Assembly (NCBI GenBank): GCA_017615755.1 | Contig: JAFZZM010000010.1 | Location: 1 to 64,000, forward strand | Source: Clostridiales bacterium | Lineage (GTDB): Bacteria > Bacillota > Clostridia > Saccharofermentanales > Saccharofermentanaceae | Direction: 5' to 3' | Length of the DNA stretch: 64,000 nucleotides | Shown: piece after piece, positions 1-7,208 of the stretch | Layout of the letters: each line of letters opens with the position of its first letter | How positions within the stretch are numbered: position 1 is the stretch's first letter | Made by a program: the position numbers and the translations under genes | The notes under the pieces: generated by a model | Database searches by the model: none | What the model saw: the letters and a program-made list of their open reading frames with translations, nothing else | What the model was told of the DNA's origin: nothing

Positions 1-14
1 ATCCAAATTGGGAC

Positions 15-208
15 TACAGTTTTATTTTCAAAAATCCTTTTTTAGACTGTATACAGATGAAGAGTCTACAGTCTTTTTTGGGGAAATGAACATTACGCAC
101 GTAATATCCGTTAGCGTCTGATCAAATCAGGGATAGTTACACTGGTTTTCACTGCAACAGGCCATTTTGATTACGTGCGAAATCGTCATTTTTGAAAATA
201 AAACCGTA
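15..208. repeat. Inverted-repeat-bounded non-coding element
   Basis: A 21-base arm at 15-35 is the reverse complement of 188-208 with one mismatch (G-U in RNA). A second pair, 92-105 and 170-183, matches as reverse complements at 13 of 14 bases and is nested inside. Two short copies of TACAGTCT lie at 67-74 and 222-229, and a further CACGTAAT lies near 252. No ORF fits the element. It could be a miniature inverted-repeat element or a folded RNA. No target-site duplication is obvious. The rest of 209-352 shows nothing I can name. Confidence 0.5.
44..79 (+). terminator. Rho-independent terminator-like hairpin
   Basis: AGACTGTA at 44-51 pairs with TACAGTCT at 67-74 and runs directly into six T residues (74-79). 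It would end a plus-strand transcript entering from left of the window. It lies inside the inverted-repeat element at 15-208, so it may instead be part of that element. Confidence 0.5.
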
Positions 209-352
209 ACATCTAAAAGCATACAGTCTTATCGGTCAAATTCCGAAAAAAACACGTAATCCTGTTCTCCCTCCTGAGATCACAGTAAGTCGCAAATGGC
301 GAAATCCGGATTCCCGACTTATGCGCTTCTCGAAGTTTGCCTAAACTAACGA

Positions 353-380
353 GGACTGCCTCATTGTTTTGAGACAGTCC
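353..380 (-). terminator. Terminator of the esterase gene
   Basis: GGACTGCCTCA (353-363) pairs with TGAGACAGTCC (370-380) about 30 bases past the stop of the minus-strand esterase gene. The U-tract on the minus side is weak. Its stem strongly resembles the HU terminator at 44722-44750. Confidence 0.6.
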
Positions 381-410
381 CTTCTTTCATCTTTTCTTCT
401 CCAAAAGCAC

Positions 411-3014
411 TTAGATCGTGCCGCGATCGATACCATACATCTTACAGATGTTTGTAAACTCCTCGCTCTGTCCGAAGAACGCCATGACGCTGTCTTTGGT
501 CTGGCGTCCTGCTTTGATCTCGCCTACCCAGTAAGCAACTTCAGAAGCTTCCGGATCACGACCCATAAAGGTCGTGTACAGTCTTCTGACGTATTCATCG
601 TCTTTCAGCTTAAACCCGACAAACTCGTCGCTCGTGAAGAAGTTTTTCGCGGCCGAGCAGCCTGTCTGCTCAAGGTTAGTCAAAGCTAACGACCAGTACT
701 TCAGTCCGCCTTCCTCCGGCTCACGTCCGAGGCACTCAGTATAAAGTCTTGTCGCGAACTTGATCGCGTTCTTGCTGGCAAACTCCGCCTTGGCTGTCGG
801 CGCACCGGACTTCACTCCGTATGTCGCACAAACATTGCACCATTCCTTCGAATCGATGAAGCCCATAATGACGCTTTCTTTTGTCAGTTCTCCGGACTTA
901 AGCCCGTCTACCCAGAACTTCTTTCCGGCAGGTTCGGATGCACGGTCAAAGAATGTGAGATACAAGGTCTCGACGAAGTCTTCTTCGTTTAAGCCGCGGT
1001 TCAGGAATTCCGGAGCCTCGATCAGGAAGAAGTGTGCACAGTCACCGCCGGTTCTATTGCCGCTTTCAATTTCGTTGATCCAGAATGCTTTTCCTTCCGG
1101 CTCAGACTCACGGTCAAGTGCGATCGTGTAAAGACGCTCTACGAAATCCGCGATGGAAGGTTCCTTCTCCGGATCCGGTGTCGGGTCGCCCGGAGTCGGA
1201 GTTACCGGCGTCGGCTCACCCGGCTTAGGAGTGACCGGAGTCGGATCACCAGGCTTAGGTGTGACCGGAGTCGGATCACCGGGTGTCGGAGTCACCGGTG
1301 TCGGGGTAATGCCTTGTTCTGCTACATAGAGATCCACAACGAGATCCTTGTTGCTGAAAATGGTTTTTCCTGCTTCCGGATCCTGCTGTACTACCTTGCA
1401 GGTCTTCTCAGGATCATTGTTGTGGACCCATACGATCCGAACTTCAATGCCACAGGTAAAACCATCTGCACGGAGCTTATCCTCTACTTCTTTTTTGGCA
1501 TCTTCATAATGCATGCCAACAACATCCGGCATCTTCACGACTGCCATGGTCGGCGTCGGAGGTACCGGTGTCGTTCCACCCGGAGTAGGTGTCACCGGTG
1601 TCGGGGTAAGTCCCTGCTCGGCTACACAAAGATCGACGACAAGATCTTCATTACCGGGAATATCCGCTCCTGCAGCCGGAGTCTGCTGAACTACCGTACA
1701 TGTCTTGTCCGGATCAAGGTTGTGGACCCAGGCGATCCTGATCTCAATACCGCCGGTAAATCCATCGGCACGGAGCTGATCCTCGATCGTCTTTTTCGCA
1801 TCCTTGTAATGCATACCCATTACATCAGGCATCTTGTAAACAGTCGTGATCGGCGTCGGATTGATTCCCTGCTCGGCCACACAGAGATCGACAACAAGAT
1901 CTTCGTTACACGGAATATCTGATCCCGCATTCGGAGTCTGCTGAACTACCTTACAGGTCTTTTCAGGATCATTATTATGGACCCAGGCGATCCTTATCTC
2001 AATTTCACCTGTGAACCCATCGGCACGAAGCTGGTCCTTGATCGTCTTTTTCGCATCTTCGTAATGCATGCCCATAACATCAGGCATCCGGACAACTTCC
2101 ACACTTGGCTTCGGAGTCGGTGTAGCAGACGGTACCTTTGCACCATCCACTGCCGCAGCGATAACATCCTCATGCGGGAGTTCATTGTACTTCAGATAAT
2201 AGAAGTATACGAACACTTCTCTCTTGAAAAGCTTCCACTCATGAATGCCGCAGCTTTCATCGTATTCAACGAATTTAAAGAGATCTTTCCTGTTCTTTCC
2301 GTTTCCTTCGATTGCCGCAATGTCACGCTTAGCATTCTCGTGGAACTGCTGCTCTTCGCCCTTACCATAGGAGAGCAGGAAGTGACCATCTTCCGCAGTA
2401 GAAAAAACCATATCCTTGGCATACTTCACATAACCGGATCCACCCTCACCATTATAGAAACACCAAGAAGGACTAAGGGCACCGACATTGGAAAAGATAT
2501 CGGAATCGTGAACGCCTGCAAACAAAGCTACCGATCCGCCCATGGAATAGCCGCCGATCGAGAGTGTCTTGCTGCCATCGGCCTTACTGCCGAGCTTACC
2601 TGAAATAATGTTTTGAGCCAGGGTCCTGCAATAACCATCGGAGACAAACTCACCGAAATCCGTGATACCCCACTGCGGCTCCTTGATCATCTTGATTTCC
2701 GGAATATAAACATTCATGGGATCGATGTAGCCCATCTTCACCCATTGATCCATCAATCCCGGAAGATGTGTCTTGAAATTGTACGGGGTTCCTGACCCAT
2801 GTACCATGATCACTGATGGATATTTGCCTTCCGCAACAGGCTCAAAATACCATCCCGAGTTGTACCTCTCCGTGATCTTATACGAAGTTAACGTACCATC
2901 GTAGACCTTGTCCGAAGCAGCCTCAACCACAGTTCTGGTTGCTTGTTTCGGAACCAAAGTCACTGCCGTTACCAATGATAGAACGGCAGACAGAATTCGA
3001 CTTCCTCTTTTCAT
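411..3014 (-). CDS. Secreted esterase with three PASTA-like repeats and C-terminal DUF4214 repeats
   Basis: The start is the ATG at 3014, chosen because GGAGG sits six bases upstream; an in-frame start 11 codons earlier lacks one. The product has 867 residues. A short basic, hydrophobic signal peptide is followed by an alpha/beta-hydrolase domain of the esterase D type (about 40-300) with nucleophile elbow GYSMGG near residue 157 and a likely catalytic His in CGIHEW. Three near-identical ~78-residue repeats follow (about 305-384, 391-470, 490-569), each starting MPDVxGMHY and resembling PASTA domains. A Pro/Thr linker of TPxPGxPTP units leads to four DUF4214 units (about 618-867). It is probably secreted and held at the wall, acting on an ester in a polysaccharide or cell envelope. 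The substrate is unknown. Its DUF4214 block is very close to that of the gene at 20301. Confidence 0.85.
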   Translation of the reverse strand: MKRGSRILSAVLSLVTAVTLVPKQATRTVVEAASDKVYDGTLTSYKITERYNSGWYFEPVAEGKYPSVIMVHGSGTPYNFKTHLPGLMDQWVKMGYIDPMNVYIPEIKMIKEPQWGITDFGEFVSDGYCRTLAQNIISGKLGSKADGSKTLSIGGYSMGGSVALFAGVHDSDIFSNVGALSPSWCFYNGEGGSGYVKYAKDMVFSTAEDGHFLLSYGKGEEQQFHENAKRDIAAIEGNGKNRKDLFKFVEYDESCGIHEWKLFKREVFVYFYYLKYNELPHEDVIAAAVDGAKVPSATPTPKPSVEVVRMPDVMGMHYEDAKKTIKDQLRADGFTGEIEIRIAWVHNNDPEKTCKVVQQTPNAGSDIPCNEDLVVDLCVAEQGINPTPITTVYKMPDVMGMHYKDAKKTIEDQLRADGFTGGIEIRIAWVHNLDPDKTCTVVQQTPAAGADIPGNEDLVVDLCVAEQGLTPTPVTPTPGGTTPVPPTPTMAVVKMPDVVGMHYEDAKKEVEDKLRADGFTCGIEVRIVWVHNNDPEKTCKVVQQDPEAGKTIFSNKDLVVDLYVAEQGITPTPVTPTPGDPTPVTPKPGDPTPVTPKPGEPTPVTPTPGDPTPDPEKEPSIADFVERLYTIALDRESEPEGKAFWINEIESGNRTGGDCAHFFLIEAPEFLNRGLNEEDFVETLYLTFFDRASEPAGKKFWVDGLKSGELTKESVIMGFIDSKEWCNVCATYGVKSGAPTAKAEFASKNAIKFATRLYTECLGREPEEGGLKYWSLALTNLEQTGCSAAKNFFTSDEFVGFKLKDDEYVRRLYTTFMGRDPEASEVAYWVGEIKAGRQTKDSVMAFFGQSEEFTNICKMYGIDRGTI

Positions 3015-3059
3015 TTTTTCCTCCTTCTTCTTCAAAAGAAATGCCAATACTCTTTATGC

Positions 3060-3081
3060 GATTTCATCTCCACATGAAATC
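3060..3081 (-). promoter_or_regulatory. Perfect hairpin in the esterase 5' leader
   Basis: GATTTCAT (3060-3067) and ATGAAATC (3074-3081) form a perfect 8-bp stem with a six-base loop. It lies between the predicted -10 box (3092-3097) and the esterase start (3014), so it would be near the 5' end of the transcript. It may stabilise the mRNA. No T-run follows, so it is not a terminator. Confidence 0.45.
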
Positions 3082-3091
3082 ACACCTTAGG

Positions 3092-3121
3092 ATTATACAG
3101 AAAATAAAATATCAATTACAA
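3092..3121 (-). promoter_or_regulatory. Predicted promoter of the esterase gene
   Basis: On the minus strand TTGTAA (3116-3121) is followed 18 bases later by a perfect TATAAT (3092-3097). The esterase start is about 78 bases downstream. No other gene lies between. Confidence 0.55.
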
Positions 3122-3162
3122 GTAAGAATTATCGAATCCATTGTCTGAACAGGAAAGATGCG

Positions 3163-3205
3163 CAAAAAGAACCCGCCTTACGCGTTTCGAATCGCATAAG
3201 GCGGG
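3163..3205 (-). terminator. Terminator of mscL
   Basis: A 13-bp stem with one G-U (arms 3172-3184 and 3193-3205, reading cccgcctta...taaggcggg) is followed on the minus strand by a run of T residues (3165-3169). It sits between the mscL stop and the esterase leader. Confidence 0.85.
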
Positions 3206-3236
3206 CTCTGTGTAACCCTTTAACGGAAATTAAATA

Positions 3237-3659
3237 TCAAGCATTCTCTTTCTTCAGAAGATCACGGATCTCGGTAAGAAGTTCGATATCCTTCGGTGTC
3301 TCTTCTTCCTTCTCCTCTTCCTTCTTCGCAAACTTTGCCTTTGCCTTGTTCATAGCGTGAATAACAAGGAAAATGCAGAAAGCGATGATGATGAACTGGA
3401 TAACGGCATTGATGAGGACGCCATAACCGATAGCCACCTCTTCCTTAACCACTTCACCAACCAGATTTGTTTCCGCTTCTTTAATAACATACTTCATGTT
3501 CGCGAAATCAACTCCGGATGTAAGAACGCCAATGATCGGCATGATGATATTGTCTACAAGAGCTGTTACGATCTTACCGAAAGCAGCACCGATAACAACA
3601 GCCGTAGCCAGATCGATCACGTTTCCTCTCAAAAGAAATGCCTTAAAATCTTTCCACAT
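3237..3659 (-). CDS. mscL: Large-conductance mechanosensitive channel MscL
   Basis: It forms the homopentameric membrane channel that opens under hypo-osmotic shock. The 140-residue product has the family's opening (MWKDFKAFLLRGNVIDLA then AVVIGAAFGKIV), TM1, a periplasmic-type loop, TM2 (FIIIAFCIFLVI) and a charged C-terminal helix rich in Lys and Glu, ending LLTEIRDLLKK. Of two in-frame ATGs, the inner one at 3659 is preferred because GGAGG is eight bases upstream; the outer is only about two bases from it. It appears monocistronic with its own terminator. A TATAAT at 3696-3701 on the minus strand may be its -10 box. Confidence 0.95.
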   Translation of the reverse strand: MWKDFKAFLLRGNVIDLATAVVIGAAFGKIVTALVDNIIMPIIGVLTSGVDFANMKYVIKEAETNLVGEVVKEEVAIGYGVLINAVIQFIIIAFCIFLVIHAMNKAKAKFAKKEEEKEEETPKDIELLTEIRDLLKKENA

Positions 3660-3725
3660 AAACATACCCTCCGTTCAATGTATAATGCTAACCTGATTAT
3701 ATCAAAACATGAGAAAAGTGAAGCA

Positions 3726-4115
3726 TTACTTCTTCTCTTTTTTCTTTTTCTTCTTGTCGCGCTTTTCCTTGTCTTCCTTCTTGCCTTTGTTCTTCTTCTT
3801 TTTCACATCAGAAACCTCGGAAAACTCCGCACGCACAGGCTTTTCCTTAACTGCCTGAAGTGACTTCAATTCCTCGATCAACTCAGAAATAGTTTTGCTT
3901 TCAATGCTGTAAAAGCACTCCCGTCCGATACGGTTAGCTTTAACTATCTTCTTTTCGACAAGAACGCGCATATGGTGAGACAGGGTCGGCTGAGAAATGG
4001 CAACATGCTCCAGAATGTCTTTCGCCCGAAGAAGCTTCGCATCAGAAAGGGCGTGCAGTATCTGCATTCTGGTCGGATCACCCATGACCGCAAAATATTC
4101 ACTTGTACCCACCAT
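3726..4115 (-). CDS. ArsR-family transcriptional regulator with a poly-lysine tail
   Basis: A 129-residue protein. Residues 1-85 form an ArsR-type winged helix: an MGDPTRMQILHAL opening helix and recognition helix QPTLSHHMRVL. I see no CxC metal-binding motif, so a metal sensor of the ArsR/SmtB type is not supported. The last ~35 residues are almost all Lys, Glu and Asp, an unusual disordered basic tail that could add non-specific DNA or RNA binding. It has its own GGAGGGG and lies 17 bases after the YhbD-like regulator, so the two are probably co-transcribed. Confidence 0.8.
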   Translation of the reverse strand: MVGTSEYFAVMGDPTRMQILHALSDAKLLRAKDILEHVAISQPTLSHHMRVLVEKKIVKANRIGRECFYSIESKTISELIEELKSLQAVKEKPVRAEFSEVSDVKKKKNKGKKEDKEKRDKKKKKKEKK

Positions 4116-4132
4116 AAAGAACCCCTCCGGAA

Positions 4133-4765
4133 TTATGCGATCAATTGTCCTTTCAAGGCCTCTTCAAAATCAGAAAGATTCGCGCAGGCCACTACCTCTG
4201 TGTTGTCTTCCAGAAGGATATCCTCATCTGCCTTCACCAGCATGGTCATAGGAACACCGAGCTTTCTGAGAAGCAGCAGCTGATATTCCTTACTCGGCTG
4301 ATTGGCAAGATACTTACTAAGCATACGAAGGACCTGCTTGGCATCTTCCAGATAGATACCGGACAGACGCATCAGGTGGTCGATCACATATACTCCGAAA
4401 ACATCATCAAACATCATGTTCTTCTTTTCCGGGAAACAAGATGTAAATACTGTCATGGCAATTTTGGATACCAGATTCAGATTAATGAAATCCGCGATCG
4501 GGATGCAGAAGCTCTTCACGTTCGGAGAGAAGATCTCCTGGAGCTGTTCTACAGTGAGTTCGCCCTTAAGATCCTGGATCCTCTCGATACGAGCCAGAAC
4601 ACGGTCTCTGGGAAGGAAAGTCTCCTGACCGGTAGCCGTAGCCTTATGAATGAACCAGCTTTCCGGAATCAATTTCATTCTTTTCCAACGATAAAGTGTT
4701 CCGTAAGAAATTCGTGCCACACGCAAGAGCTGCTTCTTAGAAATCAATTCTTCATTTTCAAACAT
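4133..4765 (-). CDS. YhbD-like (DUF4004) helix-turn-helix protein
   Basis: A 210-residue protein. The N-terminus (LISKKQLLRVARISYGTLYRWKRMKLIPE) is a MerR-like HTH matching Bacillus YhbD as I remember it, with the conserved follow-on region TGQETFLPRD. The remainder is helical with a hydrophobic centre and no identifiable ligand site. In B. subtilis yhbD lies with the bactofilin genes yhbE and yhbF. Here its partner is instead the ArsR-type regulator 17 bases downstream, and no bactofilin is in the window. The start has GAGGTGAAAAAGCC before the ATG. A DNA-binding role is inferred from the fold. Confidence 0.7.
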   Translation of the reverse strand: MFENEELISKKQLLRVARISYGTLYRWKRMKLIPESWFIHKATATGQETFLPRDRVLARIERIQDLKGELTVEQLQEIFSPNVKSFCIPIADFINLNLVSKIAMTVFTSCFPEKKNMMFDDVFGVYVIDHLMRLSGIYLEDAKQVLRMLSKYLANQPSKEYQLLLLRKLGVPMTMLVKADEDILLEDNTEVVACANLSDFEEALKGQLIA

Positions 4766-4920
4766 GGCTTTTTCACCTCACAAAAGAATAGCTGCAGACG
4801 TTTCCTATAGAAACATCCACAGCTATCATTTTAAAGAGACAATGTTACAACTTCTAAACAGCCATGTAGCAATTCCGTTCCCTTTTAAATTCAGAGGGTA
4901 TTGCAGGTGTTATAGAAATA

Positions 4921-5754
4921 TTACAGACCGAATGCGTCGTACAGTTCGTCAATGAAACCGTTATAATCGCCTTCCATGATCGCCTCAAATGCAGGCTTAA
5001 TGAGGAAGTACAGCAAGATGCATGTTGCAAGAACAATGATGATACCGATGATCTTCCAGATCAATACGGCACGGGACAGGTTCTTGCGGCTCTGCTTCTT
5101 ACCGGAAACGGAGAAGATGATGGAACTGATGAAACCAACGACCGGGATCGCAAACAGGAACAAAAGCCAGAAAGCGCCGCCCGTAGAAAGAGGCTTAGAC
5201 TCTGTATCGGCCTCGCCCTTGGACTTCTTACCCTTCTTCTCCTCAACCGGAGCCGGTGTATAAGAAGGCTGCGGAAAAGTACTCGGTGTCAGTGGTGCCG
5301 GTACCGGGATCGGTGCAACACCTGCCGGAGAAGTATTTACTTCCGGAGCAGGCTGGAAAGACGGAGCCGGTGCAGGTGCCGGTGTCGGAATGATCGGCTG
5401 ATCGACCGGCTGAGAAGCAAATTCCGCAACCGGAGCAACTACAGGAGCTGCCACTTCAGGAGCCGCTTCACTGATCGGCTGACTGAAAGCTTCAACTGCT
5501 TCTTCTTTCTTCTTCGGTATAGCAATAGGGGCGCCAGGATCAAAAGAAGCATTCGGAAGATCATCTTCCTGCTTGATCTCCTCAACCACAGCTTCTGCTT
5601 TCTCCTCTATAACTTCAGGTGCAACCTCATCCTTTACTTCAGAAGCCACATCAGAAACAGCTCCCTGCACTGCTTCCGAAAGCACACTGGCTCCGCAAGA
5701 CGGACAAAACTTGACGCCATCCGGTAATGAAGATTCACATTTTGGACAAATCAT
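4921..5754 (-). CDS. Zinc-ribbon membrane protein with a long Pro/Ala/Val-rich linker
   Basis: The start is the ATG at 5754, directly after GGGGAGGG; an upstream in-frame start is rejected for lack of a site. The 277-residue product opens with a zinc ribbon (CPKCESSLPDGVKFCPSCG). A long low-complexity acidic then Pro-rich linker follows (about 25-185). Two C-terminal membrane segments around 195-260 are separated by a basic loop (KKQSRKN). The zinc ribbon should be cytoplasmic. Such zinc-ribbon/linker/TM proteins are common in Clostridia and mostly uncharacterised. It is monocistronic by spacing. Function unknown. Confidence 0.75.
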   Translation of the reverse strand: MICPKCESSLPDGVKFCPSCGASVLSEAVQGAVSDVASEVKDEVAPEVIEEKAEAVVEEIKQEDDLPNASFDPGAPIAIPKKKEEAVEAFSQPISEAAPEVAAPVVAPVAEFASQPVDQPIIPTPAPAPAPSFQPAPEVNTSPAGVAPIPVPAPLTPSTFPQPSYTPAPVEEKKGKKSKGEADTESKPLSTGGAFWLLFLFAIPVVGFISSIIFSVSGKKQSRKNLSRAVLIWKIIGIIIVLATCILLYFLIKPAFEAIMEGDYNGFIDELYDAFGL

Positions 5755-5861
5755 ATTCGTACCCTCCCCAAAAATTCTATGAATTGACTTGTTAAACAAG
5801 ACACGTTTTATTATATCATGATTAAAGTGAATTTTAGCAAGTATTATTGAAAGGAAATCTC

Positions 5862-7208
5862 ATGCAGAACGACTTGTCGCAAGGAAGACCCGCATCTGTT
5901 CTCTGGCGCTTCTGTCTTCCGCTGTTTGCAAGCATGCTTTTCCAGCAGATGTACAGCATCGCAGACAGCCTGATCGCAGGTCGTTTCATCGGTGAACATG
6001 CCCTGGCCGCAGTCGGCAACAGCTACGAGATCACCTTCATCTACCTGGCCTTTGCTTTCGGCGCCAACATCGGCTGTTCTGTCGTGGTTTCCAGACTTTT
6101 CGGTGCAAAGCGTTACGAACAGATGAAGACCGCCGTCTCCACATCGATCATCATGGTCGTGGTCATGTGTGCTTTTCTCATGTCACTTGGTTTTCTGGGA
6201 AATGCATGGCTTCTGAAACTGATCAAAACTCCGGCCGACATATTCTCCGACTCACGAAGTTATCTTCTGATCTACACCGCAAGTCTCCCTTTCATGTTTT
6301 TCTATAACCTCTCCACCGGCATCTTCTCCGGTATCGGAGACTCCCGTACACCGTTTCTCTTTCTCGCTGCCTCGTCCACGGCCAACGTGATCCTCGACTA
6401 TGTATTCGTCAGATTCTGTCACTGGGGTGTACCGGGCATCGCCTGGGCAACACTGATCTGCCAGGCCGTCAGCTGTTTTCTGTCCTTACTGGTCGTATTC
6501 CTCTCCCTGCGGAAGATCAAGTGCGAATATAAGCCGCCGCTTTTTTCCGGGCCGCTTCTGAAACAGATCCTGTCCATCGCGATCCCGAGTCTCCTGCAGC
6601 AGAGCAGCATCTCGATCGGAAACATCATCCTGCAGCGCATCATCAACGGATTCGGAACCGCTGTTGTCGCCGGCTATTCCGCTTCCATCAAACTGAACAA
6701 CCTTATGGTTTCGTCGTTTACGACACTTGGCAACGGCATCTCAAACTTCACATCCCAGAACATCGGCGCAGGAAAACCTCAGCGCATCCGGGAAGGCCAC
6801 CGCGCCGGAATCAAGCTTGAGTGGCTCCTCTGCCTCCCTCTTTTGCTTTTGTATCTGGTATTCGGAAGATATCTGCTCCTGCCGTTCATGGAGCACCCGA
6901 CAGGCGAAGCGATTTCGACGGGAATCACATTCCTTCGGATCGTAACGCCGTTCTATTTCATTGCTGCCATAAAACTGGTTTCCGACGGCGTACTACGCGG
7001 CGCCAACAAGATGAACGAATTCATGGCCGCCACATTTACCGACCTGATTCTCCGCGTGCTGCTCTCATTTATTCTGTCCCGGACAGCACTCGGCGCGACC
7101 GGCATCTGGTGTTCATGGCCGATCGGATGGACCATCGGTACCGTTCTCTCATATATTTTCTATCGAAAAGCACTTGAAAAGCTTACGTCTTCTCTTCCGA
7201 AGGAATGA
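5862..7208 (+). CDS. MATE-family multidrug/toxin exporter
   Basis: A 448-residue integral membrane protein with about 12 hydrophobic segments in two homologous halves, the MATE layout. The first helix region reads SVLWRFCLPLFASMLFQQMYSIADSLIAGRFIG, typical of the family, with the second-half counterpart LLKQILSIAIPSLLQQSSISIGNIILQ. It should export cationic drugs or metabolites in exchange for Na+ or H+; the substrate cannot be read from sequence. The ATG at 5862 (AAAGGA upstream) is preferred over a TTG five codons earlier. Its 3' end overlaps the convergent surface-protein gene by 26 bases. Confidence 0.9.
   Translation: MQNDLSQGRPASVLWRFCLPLFASMLFQQMYSIADSLIAGRFIGEHALAAVGNSYEITFIYLAFAFGANIGCSVVVSRLFGAKRYEQMKTAVSTSIIMVVVMCAFLMSLGFLGNAWLLKLIKTPADIFSDSRSYLLIYTASLPFMFFYNLSTGIFSGIGDSRTPFLFLAASSTANVILDYVFVRFCHWGVPGIAWATLICQAVSCFLSLLVVFLSLRKIKCEYKPPLFSGPLLKQILSIAIPSLLQQSSISIGNIILQRIINGFGTAVVAGYSASIKLNNLMVSSFTTLGNGISNFTSQNIGAGKPQRIREGHRAGIKLEWLLCLPLLLLYLVFGRYLLLPFMEHPTGEAISTGITFLRIVTPFYFIAAIKLVSDGVLRGANKMNEFMAATFTDLILRVLLSFILSRTALGATGIWCSWPIGWTIGTVLSYIFYRKALEKLTSSLPKE

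Noticed and set aside
1032..1922. A 296-codon Arg/Cys-rich ORF opposite the PASTA-like repeats
   Set aside because: Its repetitive Arg-rich sequence is the complement of the Pro/Thr linker and repeats of the esterase gene.
3237..3665. An upstream start for mscL two codons earlier (and similar longer frames for several genes)
   Set aside because: The ribosome binding site is too close or absent; the inner ATG has correct spacing. The same reasoning moved the starts of many other genes inward.
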